64,000 nucleotides of DNA. Source: Sphaeramia orbicularis. Lineage: Eukaryota > Chordata > Actinopteri > Kurtiformes > Apogonidae. This document shows, one piece after another, positions 11,785 to 25,200 of this stretch. Position 1 is the first letter of the stretch. Each line of letters starts with the position of its first letter. The notes under the pieces are model-generated. The model saw only the letters and a list, made by a program, of their open reading frames with translations. It did no database searches and was not told the DNA's origin. The DNA is taken from NCBI RefSeq assembly GCF_902148855.1, contig NW_021941571.1, forward strand, positions 186,001-250,000, written 5' to 3'. The position numbers were made by a program, and so were the translations under genes.

Positions 11785-12284
11785 NNNNNNNNNNNNNNNN
11801 NNNNNNNNNNNNNNNNNNNNNNNNNNNNNNNNNNNNNNNNNNNNNNNNNNNNNNNNNNNNNNNNNNNNNNNNNNNNNNNNNNNNNNNNNNNNNNNNNNNN
11901 NNNNNNNNNNNNNNNNNNNNNNNNNNNNNNNNNNNNNNNNNNNNNNNNNNNNNNNNNNNNNNNNNNNNNNNNNNNNNNNNNNNNNNNNNNNNNNNNNNNN
12001 NNNNNNNNNNNNNNNNNNNNNNNNNNNNNNNNNNNNNNNNNNNNNNNNNNNNNNNNNNNNNNNNNNNNNNNNNNNNNNNNNNNNNNNNNNNNNNNNNNNN
12101 NNNNNNNNNNNNNNNNNNNNNNNNNNNNNNNNNNNNNNNNNNNNNNNNNNNNNNNNNNNNNNNNNNNNNNNNNNNNNNNNNNNNNNNNNNNNNNNNNNNN
12201 NNNNNNNNNNNNNNNNNNNNNNNNNNNNNNNNNNNNNNNNNNNNNNNNNNNNNNNNNNNNNNNNNNNNNNNNNNNNNNNNNNNN
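11785..12284. other. Assembly gap, 500 N
   Basis: A run of exactly 500 N, a fixed-size scaffold join. What lies on either side may not be adjacent in the genome. Confidence 0.99.
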
Positions 12285-13170
12285 TAAGTCCAATAACAGA
12301 ACAATCCCATAATTACCGTAATCAGATGTGACGCGTTTACAGTCACTTCAGAAATGCGATAATCATAAAACCTGGTTTACATGTTTACGTCCGTTATCAG
12401 ATTTCATTCAGAGTTCATACGTACGTTATGACATCAGACATAGACTTCCTGTCCTTTTTCAGAACATCCGGTTTTGTCTTGTTACCACGGCAACGCTTAC
12501 GGTGTCAGCATTAGCTGTCCTAATGTGGGAGGAGCCAATAAGACGACAGAACAGGTCACATGTTGCTGCTATCGTTCATTTCATTTCATTTCAGTGTTTG
12601 CTTACCTTTTTCTTTAGACTCATGGTGTCGCTGTGGAACTTCAGTTTATATAGATTTTTTTTTTTTTTTTTTTTTACACATGTTCAGATGTAAAAAAACT
12701 AAATAAATCAGATGAACCTGTTTCCATGTGTGAAAGCATCAGAGTATTGGGGACAAATCTAGGTGTTATCGTATAAATGCGATCAGATTATCCTGTTTAC
12801 ATGATCAATAATAGTCCGATAACTGCAGATATCGGACACTGATCGGAGTATCAGTGTGGACGTAAACGCACTCACTGATGGGGTTTGTGACGTTTAAATT
12901 GTTTTTGGGTTTTTTTCTCCTGTCGTTGCTTCAGGTTGAATCCGAACTGTGTAAAAACGAGTTAAACAGCTGGAATTAACGAACAGGATCTGGATCCGAT
13001 TTAACGCCATTCGACCGTTCGGTTTCTCTGTTCGACCGCTGTTAATGCCTGGTTATGGAGATACTCTAGTGCCAAAATCTGTGCACATAAAAACCATAAT
13101 GAACACCACCGTCTATGCACTCGCCGTCACTCTGCGCACTCCCTGCCCTTTTTCGCTGTCAATTTCTGTG
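12285..13170. other. Intergenic; remnants of a TTTACATG-type DNA element
   Basis: Text such as CCTGTTTACATGATCAATAA and repeated ATCAGATTA/TTTACA patterns suggests an old fish DNA transposon, but I could not fix its ends. No gene is seen. Confidence 0.35.
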
Positions 13171-13174
13171 CCTT

Positions 13175-13504
13175 CTAAGTAGACGAAGACCGATATCGGG
13201 CAGATATTTTTAAAATTTATTTATTTTTTATTAGAACACTGTGGACAGAAAAACAACCACACATATCGGGCCGAAATATTGATTTTTTTCAATACCGGCC
13301 TTATTTATTTCTTTTTTTTGAAAAGCCGATATTTGATCAGTAGTAAAACTGTTCTATTTGATCAGGCACCTGTGTGGACAGCACTTTAAGTTCAGTAAAT
13401 TTTCAAAGAGTACATATGTGTACACTTATAATAATTTAATTAGAACTGCTGCATAATAATCTTAATTATCTGAGTGTTTCTATTGTATTTACTGTCAATG
13501 TGCT

Positions 13505-13556
<52 letters not shown>

Positions 13557-13672
13557 CATACATACATACATACATACATACATACTAAATCAGCCTTAAA
13601 TATCAGCCTCAGAAATCGGCTGTAGATATCGGCCATCGGCCCTCAGAAAACCCTGTATCGGTCGACCTGTAC
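13175..13672. mobile_element. Probable MITE with microsatellite core
   Basis: The ends read AGACCGATATCGGGCAGATA and, in reverse, TCGACCGATACAGGG, with repeated ATCGGC motifs inside. A (TA)n run with a (CATA)n run sits at about 13512-13587. No target duplication was resolved. Confidence 0.5.
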
Positions 13673-13679
13673 TTCTAAG

Positions 13680-14885
13680 CGCTCATGGTTGCTGAGTGTT
13701 GTCACTCTGGGGGCGGGACATTGAATAGAACCCCTTCTCCCTCTGATTGGTCAGTTTAGAAACCTACTGCTCTCTGGGTCAGAGCCAATCCGAAGCAGAA
13801 CAGGGTGGGTCATCTCATCCGGACGGACCCTTCAGTTTTATACAGACCAGAACCAGAACCAGAACCAGAACCAACCGCCAGCGCTGAGAAGGCAGAGAAT
13901 GACGGCGAGCGCGCAGGACGTGGCATCGAGTGCATAGAGGGCGGGATTTGTCCACGCTGGTTATGATTTCTATGGGCGTGACTTTTGACACCAAATTATC
14001 GCTGTACATGGTTCGTTCGGGACACAACTGTATTTTGTACGTGTTTTCATTTCCACGTCTCCGTTCTCATTGATGGATGTCGTTTTCCAGACCGACTGAA
14101 AGTTGTGTCAACTTGCTAAAATGAAGCTCCGCCCCTTTACCCTTTTAACCCCGCCTCTTTAACACATTACTGTCGGCAGGTGCACACACACACACACACA
14201 CACCACACACCAGGGCTGGGATTCACAGGCGTTTAGTTCAACCTAACGTGTCAGCTGCGAATAAATTAAATCCGTTTGTTGGCACCAGCTCATCCAGATC
14301 CTCCATTCTGGTGGATTAAAGGGCTGGTGAGGTTCTAGGAGGTTCTAGGAGGTTGTAGGAGGTATCGACACAGAACACACTCACATCAGCCCGTACTTTT
14401 AGAACAGTTTTCACTGCTTCACTGGCACCGTCGGGACATCGAAACTATTCTGTTTGTGTCTTCAGAGCCTAAAGTTTCTGGAGTCCTGGTTCCTACGGGT
14501 TCCACCGTCTGGAGGGTTCGTTCTTTGGTACGTTCTCTGATAAATTCCACGTCATGAAACCAGGGACCGGGGGGAATGACTCGAAGGAAACACGACATCC
14601 AACCAGTTCAGGTCCGTTTAAGTATTCGATGATGAAAATGAAAAGAACCAAAACGTGTGCTGTGAGGATGTCAGGTCGAAAACCTTAAGAGTCCGACGAC
14701 ATCTGAGGTTGGATTTGAAGATGGAGAACATACACGCTGGGGTTAACGGGGTGGAGTTAAGCCGTTACCGGGGGGTGTCGGACATACGGCCAAAACGAAC
14801 CCAAGAAGAAGCAGAGTGAAAAAAGTTCAATTAGATCACAAAAAGGTTTAAATCTACAGAGTAAACACGAACAAACTGAAAATGT
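13680..14885. other. Intergenic, small simple repeats only
   Basis: AGAACC repeats near 13847-13875 and a (CA)n run near 14187-14213. No gene or element is supported. Confidence 0.4.
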
Positions 14886-15510
14886 ATGAACCCTTAAAGA
14901 CCCAAACAATCCACCTTTAACCCTTAAGACCCAGATGTCCACCTTTAACCCTTAACGACCCAGATGTCCACCTTTAACCCTTAAAGACCCAAACATCCAC
15001 CCTTTAACCCTTAAAGACCCAGATGTCCACCTTTACCCCTTAAGACCCAAACGTCCACCTTTAACCCTTAAAGACCCAAACATCCACCTTTAACCCTTAA
15101 AGACCCAGATGTCCACCTTTAACCCTTAAAGGACCCAGATGCCACCTTTAACCCTTAAAGACCCAGATGTCCACCTTTAACCCTTAAAGACCCAGATGTC
15201 CCACCTTAACCCTTAAGACCCAGATGTCACCTTTAACCCCTTAAAGAACCAGATGTCACACCTTTACCCTTAAAGACCCAGATGTCCACCTTTAACCCTT
15301 AAAGACCCAGATGTCCACCTTTAACCTAAAGACCCAGATGTCCACCTTTAACCCTTTACAGACCCAGATGTCCACCTTTAACCCTTAACGGACCAGATGT
15401 CCACCTTTAACCCTTACAGACCACAGCTGTCCACCTTAACCCTTAAAGACCCAGATGTCCACCTTTAACCCTTAAAGACCCAGATGTCCACCTTTAACCC
15501 TTACACACCC
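14886..15510 (-). repeat. 29-bp minisatellite, inverted block
   Basis: About 21 units of the same family as at 19-26 kb, written in the opposite orientation (TTTAACCCTTAAAGACCCA then GATGTCCACC). It has more internal indels than the larger arrays. It lies 3' of rnf139. Confidence 0.92.
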
Positions 15511-15706
15511 AAATAACAAATACAGGATTTATCCTGAAAAAAAACACAAACTAAGGTGAATAATATTATAGTTAATGGTGATAATTCACTTATGAATTGT
15601 TAAATATAGAGAAAAACAATCCTTTGGAACTGATGTAAAAGTAGCTCTGGGTCTGTAAGGGTTTAAAAGTAAGTTCAGTTGTCATGTGACCAATATTCAG
15701 CCTCAG

Positions 15707-15712
15707 TTTATT
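15707..15712 (-). terminator. Possible rnf139 poly(A) signal
   Basis: AATAAA on the minus strand about 570 nt beyond the end of rnf139 coding sequence. It was chosen by position only. Confidence 0.25.
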
Positions 15713-16279
15713 ATTTCCACATGTTCATTCTATCGTCCAGATCCCAGACATTTAAGGACAGACTGAATACTGGTCCAGTTCCACTGGTTTAGATGGACCC
15801 ACTTCAGTTTGTTCAGTTTATTCATGTTACTGTTAAAGGACAGGCTGGAAATGTTAATATTTTCATGTACTTTTCCTTTTTTTTTTCCACAAAACCAAAC
15901 AGACTTCACTGTTCGGTTCTGACCCACGTTAGACCAGATGGGTCCGAATGTGGAACCTGAACCAACGTGACTGTTAATATCTTCAGTGTCATTCTGAGGG
16001 GGGGGGGGCTGGACCTTATGTGTGACACCCCTGTTTAAGGTGAGCTGGTTTTGGTTTCCGTGGTTACTGTGGTTTCCGTGGTTACCGTGGTGACCGTCCC
16101 GCAGCCCGTCTCACTCATCCTCACACTCACACTGAGCAGCAGATTCTCGTTCATGAGCCCTTAAGAGAGAAAAACCCACAACGCAAAAAACAAACCACAA
16201 ACTCAGAGGAAGGACACACACGCGTCCTGACGTCTCAGTTCGGCGTGGACTTGAACTTAAAAACAGACTGTGGGTGTTG

Positions 16280-19200
16280 CGTCAGTCGTCGGTGGCGGTC
16301 CGTGTCGTCGTTGATGTAGTCCTCTTCTACCGGCGTGCCCCGTTCTGCGTCCCCCACTCGTCTTCGTCGTACTCGATGCTGTCGTTGTCCTCCAGCAGCT
16401 CATTGTCCTGTTCCCCGGCCCCGCCTGCGGCCGGAGCCCCGCCCACCGCTGGAGCCACGCCACCGCTTCATCGATGGGTGGCTCGCCGTCCGCCGACCCG
16501 CGCCGGTGGTGTTTCCCGCACCGGCGCCTGGGCGTCCCGCGGCGGCGGCGCGTAGCCCCTGTTGTTGTTGGAGAAGGCGTCCCTGTTGCGGCCCTCATCC
16601 TCCACGTACACCCTCTGGTGACACATGGGACACGTGTCCTGGATGTACAGCCACTTCCGCAGACACAGCGCGTGGAAATAGTGTGGCACGGCGTGAATGC
16701 GCGCCGACGTGGCGAACTCCCTGGTAGCAGATGGCGCACACATCCTCGATGCGCCCCAGCTGGTCGCCGCGGACCTCATGCAGCGAGTTGATCTTCTTGA
16801 CGGCGGTGCGTCGGTTGATGAAGGTCTTCCAGCCGTTCTTGGCCTGCAGATAGATGTTGAAGTAAGCGTGCAGGCACATCATGCAGGCACGGATCTTACT
16901 GCCCGACTCGAACATCATGGTGTAGGCGCCGGTTCCCGAACATGATGACGCCGAACAGGAACTCGATGATGTTCCCCGTGGAGCGCACGTAGTAGACGTA
17001 GTCGTCCAGCTTCTCCCACAGGACATTGGAGAAACCGTCCACCATGAAGAGGCCGTAGACGGTCAGAGACACCAGCACCTGAGGGGGAGCAGAACCAGAA
17101 CCAGAACATGAGTCAGAACCAGAACCAGAGTCAGAACCACAACCAGAACCCTTGTCAGACACAACCAGCCGTATTCAGCGTTCTTTAAAAACAGCTGATC
17201 AAAGCCTGTGTGTGATTAAGATCCACAGGAATGTTTACCAGGAAAGCCATTTGGCCCAGTTTGGCCCAGTTTGGCCCAGTTTGGCCCAGTTTGGCCCAGT
17301 TTGGCCCAGTTGGCAGAAAAATCTACCATTAAACTTTAAATAAATATTGCTGTTTGTGTGTGAATTGTCCTGAACAGGACATGTGACTGCTGCAGACAGG
17401 ATGTGTCCACAGATTTATGTCCACAGAGTTTAGAAACAGCCACATTTCACTGGAGTTTAATGGTAGATTTTTCTGCCAAACTGGGCCAAACTGGGCCAAA
17501 CTTGGCCAAACTTGGGTGTTTCTCTAGTGTTTTCTGGTTGTTTTTTGTTGATTTTTGGGTGTTTTCTTGATGGGTTCTGGGGTCTGGAACAGATTAATTC
17601 TATTTCAACGGGGAAAACTGATTCGTAAAATGAGTAAACCACTAAACAAGTTCATTCATGGGACAAATAAACCTCGTACTGTGAGGTTCCACTGGGTTTC
17701 CTGTGGTGGTGTGTTCGGTTGGAGTTTTCAGTGCATCTGCGTCCTGGTCACCCTTCCACCCTAAACCCAGACCCCACCCCACAGGAGGGTCACCCTTCCA
17801 CCCTAAACCCAGGGACCCCACCCCACAGGAGGGTCACCCTTCCACCCTAAACCCAGACCCCACCCCACAGGAGGGTCACCCTTCCACCCTAAACCCAGAC
17901 CCCACCCACAGGAGGGTCACCCTTCCACCCTAAACCCAGACCCACCCCACAGGAGGGTCACCTTGAGGCACAGCTCCACGCAGAAGGCGGTGACGGCGAA
18001 CAGCCAGGTGGTTGAGGGCGTAGTGGTGCCAGAGGGCATAGCTGAGCGCCACAGGTAGCAGGAAGAGCGCCGCCGACACCAGCAGGACGGGCACGTGGCG
18101 GCGCACCGACGACACGTGGGAGGCGCTGAGGCTCATGAGCACCGGGTCAGTCATCCCATGGATGAAGTGGAGGATGGCGGTCAGCAGAAGGCACATGTTC
18201 CGGCTGAGGCGGACCTTCAAAACACACACAAACACACCTGTAACCCTTAAAGACTCAAACATCTACCCTAACCTAAACCCAGACCCAGACCCAGACCCAG
18301 ACCCAGACCCAGACCCATCCATACCAGACGCTCCTCCGGGTCCAGGCTGCTGAGGCCGGTCTGCAGAGCCAGGATGAAGAACAGGACCGGGGCCACGAAC
18401 CCTAAACGTTTGTCCTCCTCCTCTGTGGAACCTGAAACAGAACAGACATCAGAGACAAGCTCCGCCCCCTTCTGTACTTATGTTATGGGGACGAACAGTG
18501 GCGAATTCATCCTGTATGAGGGACGAACGTGCACTGCCCCCCCCCGTGGATTGGTGGGCAGGTCTTTACCTATGAAGGCCAGGATGCTGAGGCCCAGGTA
18601 ATGCGCCACTGAGGAGATGACGGCGCTCATGCCCAGCACCGTCAGCGTGGAGTCGCATCCTGAGATGATCAGGTTACTGGCCACGTCCCACAGCACGTCC
18701 CAGCTCAGCAGGAAACCCTGCACGTTACCATGGAAACAAGAGCAGCACTGTTACTTCAACCCTTCAACCCAGAACCTTCTAACAGCAGAGTTAGGACAGT
18801 AGAGTTACGCACGTTTCACAAATTGGCCAAAAATACGACTTTAGGTGGTTACACTATGAGGCTAACGACACGACGAACGCCACACGATCACAGTTAAGCC
18901 TTTTCTTTAACTTTACCAGGAACTTTGAAAACCTCAGCAAATTTCCACCTAAATTACCTGGTAAAAAATGCTTTTGGGTGTTTTTTGTTTGTTTTATGTT
19001 GATTTTTGAGTGTTTAATTGGTGGACGTTTGGGCTTTTTAAGGGTTAAAGGTGGACGTTTGGGTGTTTAAGGGTTAAAGGTGGACGTTTGGGTGTTTAAG
19101 GGTTAAAGGTGGACGTTTGGGTGTTTAAGGGTTAAAGGTGGACGTTTGGGCTTTTAAGGGTTAAAGGTGGACGTTTGGGCTTTTAAGGGTTAAAGGTGGA

Positions 19201-22200
19201 CGTTTGGGTGTTTAAGGGTTAAAGGTGGACGTTTGGGCTTTTAAGGGTTAAAGGTGGACGTTGGGTGTTTGAGGGTTAAAGGTGGACGTTTGGGCTTTTA
19301 AGGGTTAAAGGTGGACGTTTGGGTGTTTAAGGGTTAAAGGTGGATGTTTGGGTGTTTAAGGGTTAAAGGTGGACGTTTGGGTGTTTAAGGGTTAAAGGTG
19401 GATGTTTGGGCTTTTAAGGGTTAAAGGTGGATGTTTGGGTGTTTAAGGGTTAAAGGTGGATGTTTGGGTGTTAAGGGTTAAAGGTGGACGTTTGGGCTTT
19501 TAAGGGTTAAAGGTGGACGTTTGGGCGTTTAAGGGTTAAAGGTGGACGTTTGGGCTTTTAAGGGTTAAAGGTGGACGTTTGGGCTTTTAAGGGTTAAAGG
19601 TGGACGTTTGGGTGTTTAAGGGTTAAAGGTGGACGTTTGGGCTTTTAAGGGTTAAAGGTGGACGTTTGGGTGTTTAAGGGTTAAAGGTGGATGTTTGGGT
19701 GTTTAAGGGTTAAAGGTGGACGTTTGGGCTTTTAAGGGTTAAAGGTGGACGTTTGGGTGTTTAAGGGTAAAGGTGGACGCTTGGGTGTTTAAGGGTTAAA
19801 GGTGGACGCTTGGGCGTTTAAGGGTTAAAGGTGGACGCTTGGGCGTTTAAGGGTTTAAAGGTGGACGTTGGGCGTTTAAGGGTTAAAGGTGGACGTTTGG
19901 GTGTTTAAGGGTTAAAGGTGGACGTTTGGGTGTTTAAGGGTTAAAGGTGGATGTTTGGGTGTTTAAGGGTTAAAGGTGGATGTTTGGGTGTTTAAGGGTT
20001 AAAGGTGGACGTTTGGGCTTTTAAGGGTTAAAGGTGGACGTTTGGGCGTTTAAGGGTTAAAGGTGGACGTTTGGGCTTTTAAGGGTTAAAGGTGGATGTT
20101 TGGGTGTTTAAGGGTTAAAGGTGGACGTTTGGGTGTTTAAGGGTTAAAGGTGGATGTTTGGGTGTTTAAGGGTTAAAGGTGGACGTTTGGGCGTTTAAGG
20201 GTTAAAGGTGGACGTTTGGGTGTTTAAGGGTTAAAGGTGGACGTTTGGGTGTTTAAGGGTTAAAGGTGGACGTTTGGGCTTTTAAGGGTTAAAGGTGGAT
20301 GTTTGGGCTTTTAAGGGTTAAAGGTGGACGTTTGGGCTTTTAAGGGTTAAAGGTGGACGTTTGGGCTTTTAAGGGTTAAAGGTGGACGTTTGGGTGTTTA
20401 AGGGTTAAAGGTGGATGTTTGGGCGTTTTAAGGGTTAAAGGTGGACGTTTGGGCTTTTAAGGGTTAAAGGTGGACGTTTGGGCTGTTAAGGGTTAAAGGT
20501 GGACATTTGGGCGTTTAAGGGTTAAAGGTGGACGTTTGGCTTTTAAGGGTTAAAGGTGGACGTTTGGGTGTTTAAGGGTTAAAGGTGGACGTTTGGGTGT
20601 TTAAGGGTTAAAGGTGGATGTTTGGGCTTTTAAGGGTTAAAGGTGGACGTTTGGGCTTTAAGGGTTAAAGGTGGACGTTTGGGCTTTTAAGGGTTAAAGG
20701 TGGATGTTTGGGTGTTTAAGGGTTAAAGGTGGATGTTTGGGCGTTTAAGGGTTAAAGGTGGACGTTTGGGCGTTTAAGGGTTAAAGGTGGACGTTTGGGT
20801 GTTTAAGGGTTAAAGGTGGACGCCTTGGGGTTTAAGGGTTAAAGGTGGACGTTTGGGCTTTTAAGGGTTTAAAGGTGGACGTTTGGGTGTTTAAGGGTTA
20901 AAGGTGGATGTTTGGGGTGTTTAAGGGTTAAAGGTGGACGTTTGGGCTTTTAAGGGTTAAAGGTGGACGTTTGGGTGTTTAAGGGTTAAAGGTGGATGTT
21001 TGGGCGTTTAAGGGTTAAAGGTGGACGTTTGGGCTTTTAAGGGTTAAAGGTGGACGTTTGGGCTGTTAAGGGTTAAAGGTGGACGTTTGGGTGTTTAAGG
21101 GTTAAAGGTGGACGTTTGGGCTTTTAAGGGTTAAAGGTGGACGTTTGGGCTTTTAAGGGTTAAGGTGGACGTTTGGGTGTTTAAGGGTTAAAGGTGGACG
21201 TTTGGGTGTTTAAGGGTTAAAGGTGGATGTTTGGGCTTTTAAGGGTTAAAGGTGGACGTTTGGGCTTTTAAGGGTTAAAGGTGGACGTTTGGGCTTTAAG
21301 GGTTAAAGGTGGATGTTTGGGTGTTTAAGGGTTAAAGGTGGATGTTTGGGTGTTTAAGGGTTAAAGGTGGACGTTTGGGCGTTTAAGGGTTAAAGGTGGA
21401 CGTTTGGGTGTTTAAGGGTTAAAGGTGGACGCTTGGGTGTTTAAGGGTTAAAGGTGGACGTTTGGGCGTTTAAGGGTTAAAGGTGGACGTTTGGGTGTTT
21501 AAGGGTTAAAGGTGGATGTTTGGGTGTTTAAGGGTTAAAGGTGGACGTTTGGGCTTTTAAGGGTTAAAGGTGGACGTTTGGGTGGTTTAAGGGTTAAAGG
21601 TGGACGTTTGGGTGTTTAAGGGTTAAAGGTGGACGTTTGGGCTTTTAAGGGTTTAAAGGTGGACGTTTGGGTGTTTAAGGGTTAAAGGTGGACGTTTGGG
21701 TGTTAAGGGTTAAAGGTGGACGTTTGGGTGTTTAAGGGTTTAAGGTGGACGTTTGGGTTTTTAAGGGGTAAAGGTGGACGTTTGGGTGTTTAAGGGTTAA
21801 AGGTGGATGTTTGGGTGTTTAAGGGTTAAAGGTGGACGTTTGGGTGTTTAAGGGTTAAAGGTGGACGTTTGGGCTTTTAAGGGTTAAAGGTGGATGTTTG
21901 GGTGTTTAAGGGTTAAAGGTGGATGTTTGGGCGTTTAAGGGTTAAAGGTGGACGTTTGGGCTTTTAAGGGTTAAAGGTGGACGTTTGGGCTTTTAAGGGT
22001 TAAAGGTGGACGTTTGGGCTTTTAAGGGTTAAAGGTGGACGTTTGGGCTTTTAAGGGTAAAGGTGGACGTTTGGGTGTTTAAGGGTTAAAGGTGGACGTT
22101 TGGGTGTTTAAGGGTTAAAGGTGGACGTTTGGGCTTTTAAGGGTTAAAGGTGGACGTTTGGGTGTTTTAAGGGTTAAAGGTGGATGCTTGGGTGTTTAAG

Positions 22201-25200
22201 GGTTAAAGGTGGACGTTTGGGCTTTTAAGGGTTAAAGGTGGACGTTTGGGTGTTTAAGGGTTAAAGGTGGACGCTTGGGTGTTTAAGGGTTAACAGGTGG
22301 ACGCTTGGGCGTTTAAGGGTTAAAGGTGGACGTTTGGGCGTTTAAGGGTTAAAGGTGGACGTTTGGGTGTTTAAGGGTTAAAGGTGGACGTTTGGGTGTT
22401 TAAGGGTTAAAGGTGGACGTTTGGGTGTTTAAGGGTTAAAGGTGGATGTTTGGGTGTTTTAAGGGTTAAAGGTGGACGTTTGGGCTTTTAAGGGTTAAAG
22501 GTGGACGTTTGGGTGTTTAAGGGTTAAAGGTGGACGCTTGGGTGTTTAAGGGTTAAAGGTGGACGTTTGGGCTTTTAAGGGTTAAAGGTGGACGTTTGGG
22601 TTGTTTAAGGGTTAAAGGTGGACGCTTGGGTGTTTAAGGGTTAAAGGTGGACGCTTGGGCGTTTAAGGGTTAAAGGTGGACGCTTGGGCGTTAAGGGTTA
22701 AAGGTGGACGTTTGGGTGTTTAAGGGTTAAAGGTGGACGTTTGGGTGTTTAAGGGTTAAAGGTGGATGTTTGGGTGTTTAAGGGTTAAAGGTGGATGTTT
22801 GGGTGTTTAAGGGTTAAAGGTGGACGTTTGGGCTTTTAAGGGTTAAAGGTGGACGTTTGGGCGTTTAAGGGTTAAAGGTGGACGTTTGGGCTTTTAAGGG
22901 TTAAAGGTGGACGTTTGGGTGTTTAAGGGTTAAAGGTGGATGTTTGGGTGTTTAAGGGTTAAAGGTGGATGTTTGGGTGTTTAAGGGTTAAAGGTGGACG
23001 TTTGGGCTTTTAAGGGTTAAAGGTGGACGTTTGGGGTGTTTAAGGGTTAAAGGTGGACGTTTGGGTGTTTAAGGGTTAAAGGTGGACATTTGGGCTTTTA
23101 AGGGTTAAAGGTGGATGTTTGGGCTTTTAAGGGTTAAAGGTGGACGTTTGGGCTTTTAAGGGTTAAAGGTGGACGTTTGGGCTTTTAAGGGTTAAAGGTG
23201 GACGTTTGGGTGTTTAAGGGTTAAAGGTGGATGTTTGGGTGTTTAAGGGTTAAAGGTGGACGTTTGGGCTTTTAAGGGTTAAAGGTGGACGTTTGGGCTG
23301 TTAAGGGTTAAAGGTGGACGTTTGGGTGTTTAAGGTTAAAGGTGGACGTTTGGGCTTTTAAGGGTTAAAGGTGGACGTTTGGGTGTTTAAGGGTTAAAGG
23401 TGGATGTTTGGGTGTTTAAGGGTTAAAGGTGGACGTTTGGGCTTTTAAGGGTTAAAGGTGGACGTTTGGGTGTTTAAGGGTTAAAGGTGGATGCTTGGGT
23501 GTTTAAGGGTTTAAAGGTGGACGTTTGGGCTTTTAAGGGTTAAAGGTGGACGTTTGGGTGTTTAAGGGTTAAAGGTGGATGTTTGGGTGTTTAAGGGTTA
23601 AAGGTGGATGTTTGGGTGTTTAAGGGTTAAAGGTGGACGTTTGGGCTTTTAAGGGTTAAAGGTGGACGTTTGGGTGTTTAAGGGTTAAAGGTGGACGTTT
23701 GGGTGTTTAAGGGTTAAAGGTGGACGTTTGGGCTTTTAAGGGTTAAAGGTGGACGTTTGGGTGTTTAAGGGTTAAAGGTGGACGTTTGGGTGTTTAAGGG
23801 TTAAAGGTGGACGTTTGGGCTTTTAAGGGTTAAAGGTGGACGTTTGGGTGTTTAAGGGTTAAAGGTGGACGTTTGGGTGTTTAAGGGTTAAAGGTGGACG
23901 TTTGGGTGTTTAAGGGTTAAAGGTGGACGTTTGGGCTTTTAAGGGTTAAAGGTGGACGTTTGGGTGTTTAAGGGTTAAAGGTGGATGTTTGGGTGTTTAA
24001 GGGTTAAAGGTGGACGTTTGGGTGTTTAAGGGTTAAAGGTGGACGTTTGGGCTTTTAAGGGTTAAAGGTGGATGTTTGGGTGTTTAAGGGTTAAAGGTGG
24101 ATGTTTGGGGCGTTTAAGGGTTAAAGGTGGACGTTTGGGCTTTTAAGGGTTAAAGGTGGACGTTTGGGCTTTTAAGGGTTAAAGGTGGACGTTTGGGCTT
24201 TTAAGGGTTAAAGGTGGACGTTTGGGCTTTTAAGGGTTAAAGGTGGACGTTGGGTGTTTAAGGGTTAAAGGTGGACGTTTGGGTGTTTAAGGGTTAAAGG
24301 TGGACGTTTGGGCTTTTAAGGGTTAAAGGTGGACGTTTGGGTGTTTAAGGGTTAAAGGTGGATGCTTGGGTGTTTAAGGGTTAAAGGTGGACGTTTGGGC
24401 TTTTAAGGGTTAAAGGTGGACGTTTGGGTGTTTAAGGGTTAAAGGTGGACGCTTGGGCTTTTAAGGGTTAAAGGTGGACGCTTGGGCGTTTAAGGGTTAA
24501 AGGTGGACGTTTGGGCGTTTAAGGGTTAAAGGTGGACGTTTGGGTGTTTAAGGGTTAAAGGTGGACGTTTGGGCTTTTAAGGGTTAAAGGTGGACGTTTG
24601 GGTGTTTAAGGGTTAAAGGTGGATGCTTGGGTGTTTAAGGGTTAAAGGTGGACGTTTGGGCTTTTAAGGGTTAAAGGTGGACGTTTGGGTGTTTAAGGGT
24701 TAAAGGTGGACGCTTGGGTGTTTAAGGGTTAAAGGTGGACGCTTGGGCGTTTAAGGGTTAAAGGTGGACGCTTGGGCGTTTAAGGGTTAAAGGTGGACGT
24801 TTGGGTGTTTAAGGGTTAAAGGTGGACGTTTGGGTGTTTAAGGGTTAAAGGTGGACGTTTGGGTGTTTAAGGGTTAAAGGTGGATGTTTGGGTGTTTAAG
24901 GGTTAAAGGTGGACGTTTGGGCTTTTAAGGGTTAAAGGTGGACGTTTGGGCGTTTAAGGGTTAAAGGTGGACGTTTGGGCTTTTAAGGGTTAAAGGTGGA
25001 TGTTTGGGTGTTTAAGGGTTAAAGGTGGATGTTTGGGTGTTTAAGGGTTAAAGGTGGATGTTTGGGTGTTTAAGGGTTAAAGGTGGACGTTTGGGCTTTT
25101 AAGGGTTAAAGGTGGACGTTTGGGTGTTTAAGGGTTAAAGGTGGACGTTTGGGTGTTTAAGGGTTAAAGGTGGACATTTGGGCTTTTAAGGGTTAAAGGT

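Noticed and set aside
16257-16791. Several overlapping Arg/Pro-rich frames on both strands
   Set aside because: Shadows of the G+C-rich last exon of rnf139 and its frame breaks.
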